Below, piece after piece: positions 10,725-23,454 of a stretch of 64,000 bases of DNA. The notes beneath the pieces were generated by a model, which was not told the origin of the DNA, ran no database searches, and saw only the letters and a list, made by a program, of their open reading frames with translations. This DNA comes from Larix kaempferi (lineage: Eukaryota; Streptophyta; Pinopsida; Pinales; Pinaceae). Location of the stretch: contig BSBM01000712.1 of assembly GCA_027924585.1 (NCBI GenBank), forward strand, positions 4,428,501 through 4,492,500. Reading direction: 5' to 3'. Each line of letters begins with the position of its first letter. Position 1 is the stretch's first letter. The position numbers were made by a program, and so were the translations under genes.

Positions 10725-13700
10725 TAGACAAAGGTAATGTGTGTTTTCTTGATAACAAGGAAGCCTTACATATTCAGTAATGGATATAAGATAAGATTTA
10801 ATGAGATACCTCCAACTAGAACCAAAATTGGATTATTGTTCCAGAGTGGATTAATGAAAACTAAAAGCCAAGCATTGAAGACCTCCAAGAATTGTATGGT
10901 TGTGATCTTCCAAACACTGTAATAATACTACATTTGCGTCCTGAGAAGGTCGATGCTGTGAAAGAGTAGCTGGCTAATATTCATCCTGAAGTAATTATGT
11001 TTATGTCTAAAATTCGAAAGCTATATGTTCATGAATATAATGAATACTCTGCACTAAAAAGGGTTAATGCAATCTTTGTTTCACGAGAAACAGAATTTAG
11101 AACTACCAAGAATGAACACAGTCAATCATTCATTCGGCATCTCTCAACACAAGAAAACGCTGACATGGAGAGTGAATGCAGTTATTATATGTGGATGCAG
11201 TGTTTTCCTGTGCAGGAGCAGAGTAGGATAGAGGAGAGGAAAGGCATGGACAATTGGGTAATAACATTGGCTTTCCCATTTGAGGAACGCCTAAATAGAG
11301 CTGGCAATAAAATATCTTCTGGTATTTATGCTTTCCTCCCCACGGAAATGATCACTGGATTTCCCTTTATAATTCAAGCAGATTTTTTACTTATCTCTTC
11401 AAGGGAGAGTATCATCTTTGACAGCAAGTGGAACCAAGGAATACTAAAATGCATTCCATCAGCTTTTTCTTCTGCCTTCATTTCCCTTTTTTGTAGTGTG
11501 CAATCACCTCCTCCCATGTCTAGAGCCCATTTCGTCAAGTACCTTCCAATTGATATTCCCTCTTGTATGGAGCTAAGAGGAGTAAGGGATGCCATTAAGG
11601 CAGAGCTGAAGGAAGAAGTAATATTATGTGAGACTCAGAATTCTTATTGTATGCCTAAAGAAGCTCGCATAATACTGCCTGCCTTTAGAGACATACTAGG
11701 CAATGCATCTAAAAATGGTGTAAAGAGCCCTAGTGCTCTGTGGTTGACTGGGGTATTCATAGTGCATTCTTGCATGGAGGAACAACAGTTTTTACGTGTC
11801 TTGAAATTATTAGGGGTGGGGTTTGTGCCTTACTAGTGGTATTCCCAGTGCATTCTTAGTAGCTCTGGTTGGGTTGCAGATTTATAAGAGGATTTATATG
11901 TGCAGCTTCTATGCTTTCTTTCTTAACATTGGGAAAGAGGCATTTCAACTTCTCTCCAGAATTTTCCTCTCTTTAAGTTTGTTAATGATCACAACAGAGT
12001 GGATTGGGCTAGTTTATCAGATATATCTAATGGCCATAAACAATATTTTTCCTCTTAGGTGGAATACATTTCATGGTTGGCGAGATGGAGTGGGGAGTTT
12101 GGACGTGTTGCAAATTTCAAATTCATGCCAGATCCCACTCAAATGGCCATGAGAAATTTGGATTCTCGAGGACTTTCAACATTGCGTGGATGGTTAGATC
12201 CCTATCCTCAGATCACTGAGCTTTCTGTATCAAGTTTTAGTAAGAAACTTGTAGAGCAATCTAAGGTTTCTAAGAGCAGTAATTTTGTTGTTACTGTTGC
12301 TCAGTTTTTGTATTTTTCGTACACTAATGATTATATTGACAACAAATATTTTCAGATATTATGCTCAGAGTTGCCAGTGCTTAATGACTCTGGATATATA
12401 GTGAAGAGTCCCAAACCAAAACTTATGCCGACATCCATAGGCAAGTGGGAAAAGCTATTGGAAATCAACCCATGGGATGAACATGGGTTAGTTGTCCTTT
12501 CAAAGGCTTACCTAAAACCACCTCATTGTGCTTATGGGTTGAAAGGGGAAGATGATCTCGAGTCATTTATCAGAAATGATCTTGGAGCGGTCAATATTCC
12601 ATTTCTAAGACCACTGGATGTTGCCTTGCCTGGAATTTTCTCTCCTCTTGAGAAGGAGAAAGTATTTTTTCTCTTAGAGTGGATACATCATACAACAGTT
12701 GACAGTAAACTGTATTGAACCACTCCCTGTAGCATTCAAAAGAAGCATAGCTGAAAAAAAATGGCTAAGAACTCATAAGGGGTACCAATCTCCCATAATA
12801 TCTTTTTGGTTCAATTTTGAATGGCAATCTGCTAGTTTTCATTTAAAAGACCTTCCATTCATTGATAATTCATTCTATGGTAATGACATAAATGACTTCA
12901 AGAAGACCCTCGAACAAATGGGGGTGTTTGTTGAATTTGGGAAAGGATGTGATTTGATCGCTGAATAGATCCAAATGCACATGGAATTGCGATCCATAAC
13001 CAGGCTTTATAAATATATTCATCGATTCCGCTGGAAACCTGTTGACAGTAACACTGTAAAACTTTGGATTCCGCTAGATGGTGGACATGGGGGTGAATGG
13101 AAGGATTCAAACCTATGTATATTTCATGATGACAATGGGCTCTTTCATTATAGGTTAGAAATCCAAGATAAATTCTATGAAAAGGCATTACTTCCTTTCT
13201 TTTCTAGTTATCTTGGAGTGGCTATGTATCCTAGAATTGATCATTATTGCAGTCTGTGGCTAGATTGGATATCCAGTGATCATCAAGTTTCTGCAGCAGA
13301 GTGCTTCTCAATTTGGATAAACATTTTAAAACACTGGATCAGTTCATCTGGGAAAATAAGCAATGTCTTGGAAGACAACCTTTTAGGTTTCCAACTTACA
13401 CAAGCATTGTAGATATCCAATTAAGTGCTCCAAACGAAATCTTCATTCCCGATGATTTGAAGTTGAAAGAATTGTTCATGAGAACTTTTGTAAGGGAAAA
13501 ATTTGCATGGCATCCTAACCCTTCTGATCCTGAGATACCATTGGATACATGGTTCTCAATTTATATCCATCTTGGAGCTCGGAAGTTACAACATATCCCA
13601 AGAAACAGTAAAAATTGAAATCTCTATTCCAAATAACATCTCTTTGCGGAAGATTCCAATGGGAAAGGATATGGTTAGCATAGGATTATACATAATTATT

Positions 13701-14695
13701 CTTGCATATCTGGAACACCCCACTTTCAGATTGTCATCTGATAAAAGGCATCAAATTGTGAGTAGTCTTGTTGAATCTACCGTATATGAAGCTATTGAAC
13801 CCTTTACAGTTGAGTACTCACTTTCTTTACCATCAGAAAATAGTATGGCAGAGATGGTTAAAGCAAGAACAACTAATCTGGTGAGATGGGAAAAGCATAA
13901 AAAATGAATTTTGATACAAATATCTGATCCATGATTCCACACAACCAAAAGGAAAATATGTCCTTGGCAATTGATCTTGTAGACGTGATTTCAGCTGGCC
14001 TATTGTCAGATCATCCTAATCTTGTCACAGGATTATGTGAAATGGTTAAGTTTTGATGTATTTTAGGATTTGATAATGATGCAGTAAATTACATGCTCCA
14101 GTTCAAAAACTTCCAACTGTTTGTCAAGGATAAGAGTTTCCTGTCATCACTTTTTCCTGAGGTGAATGAAAGTTTCCTTCCATCAAAACAATCCATAGGA
14201 TTCCATGGATGTAGCTCTGGGGGAAGAAAAAGCATCTCCAGTCCAGCTAAGCCAATGAAGTCGACCAAATATTTTTCAGTAGATTTTCAAAAAGGATGTG
14301 AGAAGAATTTGTTTTCATTTAAACAAGTAATAGTAAATGTGGAAGAATCTGCATCCAGCAGTATGAAAAAGAAGTTGATGAGGTTATGATTCCCATTGGA
14401 AACAACAGATACATAGAAGTTAAACAACCATCTTCTGAAGTTGATAGGTGATTCCCACCTCAAAATGTTGATTGTTTCAGAAGTGCTTGGTGGCAATGAA
14501 AATAGTGGGATGGTACCACTAAAATTGGATGATTTACTTTGTAGTTCTGAATTGAAAAAACATGTTGAGGGAGGTGAAAAAACAAAAGAAACTTCTTCAT
14601 TTCCCTCCTCTAGTGGCAAGGATGAAGTGGATGTTGAGACGTTGAAGGAAGTAGTAGGAGCTACGGTTCTGAACTTTTATGGGGCCGAAGGGTGA
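10725..14695 (+). pseudogene. Sacsin/HSP90-like (GHKL) ATPase family protein, N-terminally truncated and frameshifted
   Basis: The family is the large plant group annotated as histidine kinase-, gyrase B- and HSP90-like ATPases (NO VEIN/sacsin relatives). The recognisable part starts with PYIFSNGYKIRFNE (about 10760), follows with IILHLRPEKV (about 10925) and HPEVIMFMSKIRKL, then AFLPTEMITGFPFIIQADF and SSRESIIFDSKWNQGILKC (11320-11450). It continues through 12059-12968, 12975-13412 and 13400-13907 to ISAGLLSDHPNLV (about 13990) and a C-terminal part ending near 14695. At least one stop (TAG near 10966), several frame changes (about 11830, 12710, 13400, 13600) and stops near 12967, 13906 and 14055 break it. 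The N-terminal ATP-binding motifs are missing. Some breaks could be introns, but the in-frame stops show it is dead. Confidence 0.75.
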
Positions 14696-14699
14696 TCAA

Positions 14700-15680
14700 C
14701 AATAAATTTGATTTTGAGCTACAAAAGTCGAGCTCAAATGAAACTCCATCCTATTAGGCATGGAGTTTCTCTAAATATCAAATCCTTGAAGACGAAAAAG
14801 TATAGTACTATGTTCAGTCTAGGGACTAAATTTCTAGATACAAGTTGGTTGATTCCTCAAGAGGTTGGTTGATTCATCATAATCCACACATTGAAGACAA
14901 GCTTCCAACTTGGTCAGGTCATAAGCTATTATCTAAACAAGTTAATTCATGATTTTCCCATATTCACCCAAATATGGACGTTCTGAAAGCCCCACTGGTT
15001 ATTGCAAAACCTTTTTTTTCCAAAATAAGAAATTTAGCATAACTAAAATAACTTTAAACTGTGGCACAGTATGAAAGTTTAAAACCCATAACATGATGCA
15101 AAGATATCTAAATGTATGTGCATACATCGAATATTTCCAATCTCTTTGCAGCATAGCTACAACTGAAACCTACCAAGGAAATATCAACGGGCACTCCACA
15201 ATGTGCAGTAGCAAGGATTTAATAACTCCATTTCTACCATGATGGAAACAGTGGCATTCTTTTATTTACATTTCAATATAAAAATTTGCCTTTAAAAACC
15301 TCCGAAACTGAGACAAGTTGATTTTATTTTGACTGTGCTTCAATCTTGGATGCATCTAGCATAAAGTGTCCCTTACAAGTCAAATACTACATTGCAAGTT
15401 AACTGTCTCCTATACCAAAGCTACAATCAAATGGTCTTTATGAACAAAAAGCATGCAGGGCTCTGCGTTATAATCAATAAGTACATGTGGAGTTCAGTTA
15501 TGATGATCTTGCTCTACAAGATTTCTTGGATTACCTATCCTGACACACGTCTAGAAAACAAGATATAACCAATATGGAAATAACACTAGCATCGCAAACA
15601 TATTGTGTAACACACCTTCAATAAAATAAGGCATTGAACCCATCATTTACCATTGCAGACTAGCTCTTTTTAAAAATTTT
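14700..15680. other. No gene recognised
   Basis: AT-rich sequence between two pseudogenes that face each other tail to tail; no repeats or coding similarity seen. Confidence 0.45.
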
Positions 15681-15684
15681 AGCT

Positions 15685-16346
15685 TTAACCATGGTGAATA
15701 TGAGCATTATGAGTATGTCCCTTCACATGAAATGATGTGGCTATTGCATGCAATCGACTGGCTATGTCTGTGAAAGAAGGTTTGGCCATAGGATCAGCTG
15801 GCTAGCACTGCTCCATTAATGATCTCCATGTAGGCTCACACCAGCTTGGTACATGTGGCTACAATGTACTGTTCATTATTCCTACACAATTTTGAAGCAT
15901 GGCTTACGAAAGGTTTCAAAATTAATAGTGAAGCTAAAATATATATTGGCCTTTATCAACCTATTGCAGTTTCAAAGAGATCTCATAGCCTTGGGTACTG
16001 TTACAGGTCTTGTATTTGTCAAGGGCATACCCATGATTAGTCTAGAATTCATATTAGCATATGGCTCCTCGCCAGTAAGAAGCTCCCACATTACTATTAC
16101 AAATGAAAATACATCAACCTGAAGCGAATGGGAGGAAAAAATGGAACTCAATGTGAGCAATGTTTTCGAATCATTGCTCACAAGTATAAGAAACCCTAAG
16201 TAGCAGTGAAAATATTTATTCATCTTCACCTTTTCAGAAACTCTGCTATTTCCATTTAGTAACTCTGGAGCCATCCATGGAATGGTTTCTTGTAAACCAC
16301 CAAGAACTAAGGTTTTGTGTTTAATGTTTGAGCCCAAAATCTCAAC
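15685..16346 (-). pseudogene. Raf-like MAPKKK (PB1-Raf type) kinase, last three exons, broken
   Basis: Exon 16230-16346 (acceptor tatag, donor gtgaag) encodes KHKTLVLGG and [14 protein letters not shown], the activation loop and APE segment. Exon 16005-16118 (acceptor cttcag, donor gtaaca) encodes [21 protein letters not shown], kinase subdomains IX-X. Exon 15685-15858 (acceptor gtag) encodes VPSWCEPTWRSLMEQC, a TAG in place of the expected Trp codon, then PADPMAKPSFTDIASRL and ends HAIATSFHVKG...IHHG before TAA at 15685. The exons join in phase. The DFG region at the start of the first exon is unrecognisable, the DVxSFG glycine is Val, and the TAG truncates the C-lobe, so it is catalytically dead. 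The N-lobe exons should lie to the right but were not found before the repeats begin. Confidence 0.85.
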
Positions 16347-16845
16347 CTATAAAATAAGGTACAAAAACTCAAGGATATTCAATGCTCATAACCAACAACA
16401 GAATTTGAAAGTGGGATAAAATGAAATCAAATTTTAGTTGAAATTGCAATTACTTCATTGCTTCATTACCAAAAGCAGTTTACTATGAAAAAATAATTGA
16501 CATACTGAACAAACCAGCAATTGCCAAAAAAATAGATCGATACCTTACATATAGGGCGTTGAGGATCTCTCATATTGACCAACAAATTGTCACATTTTAT
16601 GTCAAAATGCACAAAAATATCTCAACCTGACTAATGGTACCAAATTCCACCGAAAGGGTTTTTGTTGCTGCCCTATAAACACCCACTTTTTCACCATACC
16701 CAATTCATGTTTCAGTTCTTTAACCTTGTTCATTTTTCATCTTCATCACGAACGTTGGGTATGTGAAAACCATCTTTAGTGCACCAAAACTCAAAATGAG
16801 TGCTCAAAAATTGAAAATTTGTAGCATATATTTTACTCACATGCC

Positions 16846-17102
16846 AAATTTTATGTTCATAGCCCAAAATTTGCTCACCTACCAAATATTCGTTCATAGA
16901 GCGAATGAATGTGTGGCCCAGATCCCAATAGATGGTCTACGATCCCCAATGACAAGCGTCGTGGTCTAAATTTTATGTTCATAGCCCAAAATTTACACCA
17001 TATCGTTTGCTCACATGCTAAATATTCGTTCATATAGCGGATGTGTGGCTTAGAGTCCAATAGATGGTCTATGAGTCCCAATAACAAGCCCCATGGTCTA
17101 AA
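16846..17102. repeat. Imperfect tandem duplication, period about 122 bp
   Basis: AAATTTTATGTTCATAGCCC starts at 16846 and at 16968. Both copies then have CAAATATTCGTTCATA or TAAATATTCGTTCATA and CAATAGATGGTCTA before GTGGTCTAAA or ATGGTCTAAA. Confidence 0.85.
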
Positions 17103-17639
17103 ACTTTAGGTTTTTACATTGAAACTTGAATTGGATGTTAAGAATTATCCTTATTGTTCTAAACCTCAAAATAAGCATCATATCTCACTCATTGGCCAAA
17201 TATTTCTTGATATATCCGTAGCCAAGAAAATCAAGGATTTTTTCCCCTCATAACTGACACTCATCATAGTTGTCCATGCATGGAAACTTGTATTAGGCAT
17301 GAGAGCTTGTTCTGGATCATATGAGTTGGAAATAAGGCCAATATCTAGAGTTATAAATAAGGCCAGTCTCTAGTTAACCTTATCTTAAGTTAGTATTAAC
17401 CAGAGTTAGCATTATCTTTATCTTAAGTATCAATTTTTTTATAAGTAATAGTATCTCAAGCCATAAATATTTTCCCTTCTAAATATAAATAATTTCACCT
17501 TCATGAATTGTACTTTATAAAATAAAATAACTAAAAATAATGACCTTGAATCATAAGGAAATCCATGGATAAGAAGGAACAACTTTTATAATAAGTAATA
17601 AAATTACCTAATATTACTAATGGATATTTTTATTTTGAT

Positions 17640-17813
17640 CAGTTCCAATACTCAATAAAGCTCTATGCCATATATTAGGGTGGGTGGGAGAATATAGACA
17701 AGTGGCTATCCCACTTCCTCTATAACCAGTTCCAATACTCAATAAAGCTCTATGCCATATATTAGGGTGGGTGGGAGAATATAGACAAGTGGCTATCCCA
17801 CTTCCTATATAAC
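17640..17813. repeat. Nearly perfect tandem duplication, period 87 bp
   Basis: CAGTTCCAATACTC starts at 17640 and again at 17727. The two 87-bp units differ at about one position (CCTCTATAACC versus CCTATATAACC), so the duplication is recent. Confidence 0.9.
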
Positions 17814-18688
17814 CAATAGGACCCTACCCTCTTATAACTTGCCCACCCCCACCCCACATTATAATAGTTGTTAATAGCTATAGATAGGCTTTAGAGGACA
17901 AGGAGCTTAACTACTAACACTTTTATAGTAGGGGCTACCTCCCCCACCCCAGAGATATAGATAGGGTGTGGCACTATAGTAGGGGGGCCATCATCCATCT
18001 ATTATAAAGAAACATGGTACAATTAGTCATCATTTATCGGTCATATCACAAATAGTCGATGGATGATGGAAATGCGAGGGGCAAAATTGAGTGGTCTTCG
18101 ATCAGAGGCTCGAGGTGGAGGATCAAGAATGAAAAGAAAAACTAGTCGTGATAGTTCAAGGGTCCACACATGGACTATGAGATCCAAAGGAAAATGATAT
18201 GGCCTAAGACATGACTAGCTTTGTGCTTGTGGCATGGGCCTTAAGCACCATCCCTAATGCTTCACTCCTCACAGAAATGGTGACCATATCTCACATGTAG
18301 GATAAAGGTTCCCTATGCATGCCCTTCTTTGGTGACCTAGTTTATGGTGCATGGCCCTTGATCTAGAGAGGAAATTACTATGAACTTCATCTTTGAATTT
18401 AGACCTTGGAACTTGGACAATTTTAGGTCAGAGTTGAGATGTTCATAAATATAATCTTGTTCAAAGTAAGATAATTTCTTTAGAAATTTTCTATTATTTT
18501 AACTAAAATACTAATTTAAAAAATTAATATGAATTTGCTTTAATGGTAAATTTGAGTTGTTTGGTTGATAAATCTAACCTTTTTTGAAGTGATACTAGTT
18601 AAGGGTAACCTAGTTCGAATGAGAAGATGGTGGATTTGATGATTTAGGTAGGTTTGGGTTAGGATGGCCAACAAAGTGTGTTAAGGGA

Positions 18689-19282
18689 TGTTGAGATATT
18701 GTAACTTCAAAGAATATTATATTTGTACTTTATTATTCTGGAGATGTTTCATTCTTCCGTGAAGATCTTATTGTATATTCGGAGATGTTTATTCCTCTGT
18801 CAACTTGGGTTATTAGACTTCCCTAGTGGGGGTCGGCCTTGTATGTGTTATGTGGGTCAAAGGGTTATTAGACCACCCTAGAGGGGTCGTCCCAGACAGT
18901 TGTAATGGGGTATTTAACCCAATGGTTAAATACAAGCCTACATGATTTGTGTAAAAGACAAGTCGGAGTAGTGTATAAATAGAGGAGGTGTATTCCTCAT
19001 TAAACACACACTCACTATCTTGAGAGTGGCGCACTTATGAGAGAGAGGTCTGCTATGGAGAAGGAGGAGCTTATGCTCAGGGTTACATCTTTTTTATTTG
19101 CTGGTCATCTATATTGAGGAAGCTTTGCTGGGTTTTCTACCCCATGAGGGTTTCCCAGGATAAATCTGTGTCTCTTGTGTTTATGTTGTGCTTGTTGTTT
19201 CTTCAGTGATCCTGTATATGCTATTATTGTGAAATGGAATGTAATGCTGCTATTGTATGTCTTATCATATTAAATATTAACA
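18689..19282 (+). repeat. 5' LTR of copia-1
   Basis: 594 bp with TG...CA ends. A TATAAATAG promoter box lies at about 18974 and the segment GGGTTATTAGACCACCC is shared with the LTRs of copia-2. Confidence 0.93.
18974..18982 (+). promoter_or_regulatory. TATA box of the copia-1 5' LTR
   Basis: TATAAATAG in the LTR; the same box with identical surroundings occurs at about 25644 in the 3' LTR and at 44229 in copia-2, as expected for an LTR promoter. Confidence 0.65.
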
Positions 19283-19299
19283 TGGTATCAGAGTTAACC
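19283..19299 (+). other. Primer binding site of copia-1
   Basis: TGGTATCAGAG directly follows the LTR end and is complementary to the 3' end of initiator tRNA-Met; the following bases (TTAACC) differ by one from the PBS region of copia-2. Confidence 0.85.
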
Positions 19300-19959
19300 T
19301 GAAGGAAGGCAGTGTATGGCATTTACGACATTTGCTTCACTTGCGACAATTTGAAGGTTTGGGTTTTACATAGAAAAAACCAGTCATCGTGAAACTTTCT
19401 CTATAAATCCATTTATGCAAAGGTTCAGGATCTGAAACGTTTTCAGGTCGTAGATAGAATCCCCAGGTAACTTGTGTCCAAAGGACACCCTCAGATTCGT
19501 TGTACTTTGTTAGTTATGATAAGTACAAGTTAGGGCTTCCGCCTTCTCCAGATCTCAGTCAAAATCAGGTGACCTAGGAAAAAAGGTCATAACTTGGGCT
19601 AGGAAGATACAAATGAAATTTCGTAAAAAGTGATAGGTAGTACACAGACTATACTATCTCAGGAAACATTTTCAGAGGCCGAAGCTGAACCAGTGACATG
19701 TGGAATGCCATACAAGTTCGCTCTCCTGTTTTATCGCATAAACAGGTCACGTTGCAACACTTGGCATAACTCTCTCTCAGAAAATCCAATTGAGGTCAGA
19801 CATGTCAGGATGGAAAGACGATAGGTCAGGATACCATAGAAAAAAATTTCAGACCCTGTGGAGTGAAAAGTTCAGAGTTACAGCAGAAACAATCAGGTAC
19901 ATATTTCTGTCAAAACAAAATTATTTTTGGAGCACCTTTATTCATGGCTTCCAGAATTT

Positions 19960-20278
19960 AGGGTTTCGGAGAAAGTTAGAATTTTTGGAATCGGAATCCA
20001 CGACTGAATGCTACTCAATAAAATAAAAATTTAGATACCAACATCGAATTTTTTGGTTGGGTAGAAGGCCGGGCTTGATCAAACCCCAGTTCGGGATTTT
20101 GATTGGAAAGATGGAAAATTAGGGCTTCAACAAAAGTTGGAATTTTTGAAGTCTGTAACCACGGCTGGAAGCTCCTCAGAAAAATAAGAGTTTAGAGCCT
20201 TGGATCGAACCTTTTGATTGGGTAGAAGGGTGGGCTTCATCAAACCCTATTTCGGGTTCCTGTCTAGAAGATCCAGAT
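19960..20278 (+). repeat. Leader duplication in copia-1, period about 160 bp
   Basis: AGGGTTTCGGAGAAAGTT (19960) and AGGGCTTCAACAAAAGTT (20120) open two diverged copies that share GGAATTTTTG..., ...GGGTAGAAGG and ATCAAACCC blocks. The leader of copia-2 (about 44740-44900) carries one copy of the same unit. Confidence 0.7.
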
Positions 20279-21499
20279 GTTTCGAAGGCAAATTTTGAGG
20301 GGTCAAATTTTGGAGATTTCAAAATTGAAGTATGCTAGTTTGATCAGCTCAGCAAGACACATCCTTCCATCCATTCAGAAGTGTGAAAGTCAAAGATTGA
20401 ATTTTTAGGGTTTCTATAACAAACCCTAATCAAGCTCCAGATCAAGTTTTAGGGGGAGTTGAGGCTAAGGCCTTACATAAGAAGACTACAAGAAGTCTTG
20501 ACAGGTATGTCTTAAGGAGATAAAAGTATGTCTTGAAATCTGATTCCTAATTTAGTTCATAATATGTCTGTCTTCATATTATTTATTAGTACAATCTTCA
20601 TTAATGTTAGATTTGTCTTATCACCCTAGTAACAATATGAATGCATGTGAATGATAGAATACATTCATTGATTAGGGATATATGATTGTACTAATTCACT
20701 GTGGTGTTGTATGAGGTTGATGTTATCTGCTAACAAGATACAGGTACATCACGAAAGACAAATCAAGTTCCGTGACCATGATAACATGAAGACAAAGACT
20801 CATACATAATCTTTGATCACATAGAAGTTCTACTTACAAGGTATGTATGACTTTGTTCTATTATGCTTAACCTATGATATATGCAGGTTCCAGCATAGAA
20901 TATCTAAATCATTGAAGAGAACAAAGAAGATATTGATTAGATATGTTAGACATAACTAAGTAGGTATACTAATCCAGGTATGTTTTGCCATGTCATGTTA
21001 GAATATTACCTTGTGTTAGGATCCCTTATATAAGTATACCTAGTATGATTGGTTATGCTTATTCATAAAGTTAGTAATCAAGGGTTTATGCATATTATGT
21101 CTCTTATCTTGGTTGATGATTTAACTAACCAGATCAAACAAGAATATGTATGAGTAAAAGAAGACTTCCCTGAAACCTTGAATATTATCTATAATCATGA
21201 CTATACATATTCAAGATTATTTAGAACTATAATGTTTTGATAACATTGAAATATACTAACCAATGTATGTTTGTGTATGAGATCATGAGGATGACACTTG
21301 AGCATGCACAGTGGTACAGAATCAATAGAATTTCAAAAGACATATAGAAGATCAAGCGGGAGGCAACCACACAAACATAAAATATAAGTATTTGAGTTGT
21401 TATTTGAAATAGTAAATGATATTGTCTGCAATAGGTTGTATGCATATTTGTATTCCTATAATACATCATGTTGAGTGTAAACATTCATAAAGCATTGAA

Positions 21500-21815
21500 C
21501 AGTATACTACTAATATGCATATGATTGGTAAGTTGGACAAACATTCCATTGTTGCTTGTCTAGAATGAAACCTCTTTGCTGACATGCTGAGAGTTGTGCA
21601 CACTCTCGATAGTATGTTCTGGTAGAGATGGAAGGCATTTAGATAGCCACTGTATGCATACAGGATATGGAAAAGTGTTGTGCCAAAGTATTGGTCAAGA
21701 TAGTTGCATAACTATGTAAATGATATCTGTATAATAGGTTATCATGTCAACATGATTTCATAATTATGAAATATTACTAATCATGTACTTAATTTTGATT
21801 TGTAGGAAAGATCAT
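21500..21815 (+). repeat. Non-coding block shared by copia-1 and copia-2
   Basis: Contains AATGAAACCTCTTTGCT, GTTGTGCACACTCT, GTTCTGGTAGAGAT and GGAAGGCATTTAGA in the same order and spacing as 47160-47440 in copia-2, and ends TTTGTAGGAAAGATC. In copia-2 this block lies between integrase and reverse transcriptase. Confidence 0.85.
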
Positions 21816-22329
21816 GAAGAATGATGAACACCAAACAAGCGATGGATGTTCAACAAAAGGATTTACAAATCAAACACACTGTAGAAGGCTCGTGGCTAGA
21901 AGATTCTCTTAGAAAGAAGAAGAGAATCATGACAAGATGTTTGCTCCAAGTGGCTAGATAAGAACATTATCTTAATGGTGCAGTTAAAGAAGAAGTGTGA
22001 ATCGGGTTCTGTATGGGTAACCAGGATCGATAGTCAAATGATTATATTAATGATCATGGGTGACATGGATCTCAACCTTTGCTACAAGGTTGAATATGGT
22101 TTCTATTCACAAATGACATAGATGTAATAAGGAACTCACCACAGAGTTCGAATGATATTGAGGCTCATATCAGTAGATCCATATGACAAAAGATGGCACA
22201 GATAGATATGCAGAAGATCACTCAATGCAGAGTGTGAATGATGTCCAGTCCCAGAGGGAGAATTGACAGTCTCCTGACAAGCTTGGGCTTTACCAGAAGT
22301 AAAGCTGATCCTAACCTTTACCTTAAGGT

Positions 22330-23310
22330 TATGGATCATACTATTATTGTATGTAGATGATCTCTTTCTGATAGAGAATGAGAAACAGATCATGGAAAGC
22401 AAGAAGAAGCTAGCTACAGAACTTGAGATGAATGATATCGGTTTGATACATTACCTCCTAGGACTAAAAGCATGAAAAGGCTCAGAAGGAATCTTTCTCA
22501 ACCAAGGAAAGTATGCTATGCAAATCTTGAAAAAAATTGATTTGTTCGAATGTACAACCATGGCCACTCTCATGGGTTCCGACTTGAAGTTGTTAGCTGA
22601 TAACTCCTCAGAGTTAGTTGATGTGACTCTGTACAGACATATTATTGGGTCGTTAATGTATCTGACGAATACCAGGTCAGATATATGTTTTGCTGTGAAA
22701 CACCTTGAGACAGTATCTAGTTGAACCTAGACGAGTTCACTTGATAGCTGCAAAGCATGTGATGAGGTACCTGAAGGGTACGATAGACTTTGGTCTATAT
22801 TACTTTGGAGATCATGACTTCAGTTTGTATGGCTACTCAGATGTTGATTGGGTAGGAAGTGTGTCAGACAAGAATGGCACATCGAGCAGATGTTCTTGTC
22901 TTGGATTTGCCATGATCTCGTGGTTTAGCTGGAAGTAGTCTAGTGTGGCTGTCAGCACAACTGAAGAAGAATATATGGTTGCTTGCTCTGCTAGTTGTGA
23001 AGCATTATGGTTTCAGGATTGTTTGACTTAGAGATAGAACCAACTATGATCCTATGTGACAAACAGAGTTGTATCAAGATGGCAGAGAATCCAGTGTTCC
23101 ATGATAAGTCAAAGCACATAGAGATCTGACAAGATATGGTGCAGAAAGGAACTATAAAATTTGAATTTGTAACAAGTTGATGATATACTAACCAAACCTT
23201 TACCTCAAGTGAACAAGTTACCGATATACTAACCAAACCTTTACCTCAAGTGAACAAGTTACCGATGTACTAACCAAACCTCTACCTCAAGTCAAGTTTG
23301 AGTATTTTCC
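22330..23310 (+). pseudogene. Copia-1 reverse transcriptase/RNase H remnant
   Basis: The frame from 22330 reads LLLYVDDLFLIENEKQIMES, with the YVDD catalytic box intact, then LATELEMNDIGLIHYLLGL and a stop (TGA near 22474). It resumes GIFLNQGKYAMQIL (about 22490) and goes on to YRHIIGSLMYLTNTRSDICF (about 22640). After a frameshift at about 22705 the RNase H part follows: LIAAKHVMRYLKGTIDFGLY, GYSDVDW, a stop at 22937, STTEEEYMVACSASCEALWF and ILCDKQSC, the last after another stop. The fingers and palm start of RT, and everything upstream, are missing. The C-terminal DILTKPLPQ segment is repeated three times. Confidence 0.85.
23182..23304 (+). repeat. Three tandem 41-bp copies of the pol C-terminal codons
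   Basis: GATATACTAACCAAACCT begins at 23182 and 23223, and GATGTACTAACCAAACCT at 23264. The unit encodes the conserved DILTKPLPQV end of copia pol, but 41 is not a multiple of three, so only one copy can be in frame. Confidence 0.9.
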
Positions 23311-23336
23311 GAGACAAGCTTGGTAGGACCCTCCTC

Positions 23337-23347
23337 GAAAGGGGGAG
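23337..23347 (+). other. Internal polypurine-like tract in copia-1
   Basis: GAAAGGGGGAG lies just after the end of pol, about 2 kb before the real polypurine tract at 25348-25358. In most copia elements the polypurine tract is at this place, next to the 3' LTR. Confidence 0.5.
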
Positions 23348-23454
23348 TGATGTGATCACCTATGATGAGATTGCCTGCAGCGATAGTGAGTTCAATGATG
23401 TGGATACATATATTGGTGATGACGATAGAGAGGTTGGTGGATGGTCCTTAGACA

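Larger units (their letters stand above)
16347..18683. other. No gene recognised; two local duplications
   Basis: Contains the tandem duplications at 16846-17102 and 17640-17813. The remainder shows no coding similarity and no LTR or SINE signals. Confidence 0.45.
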
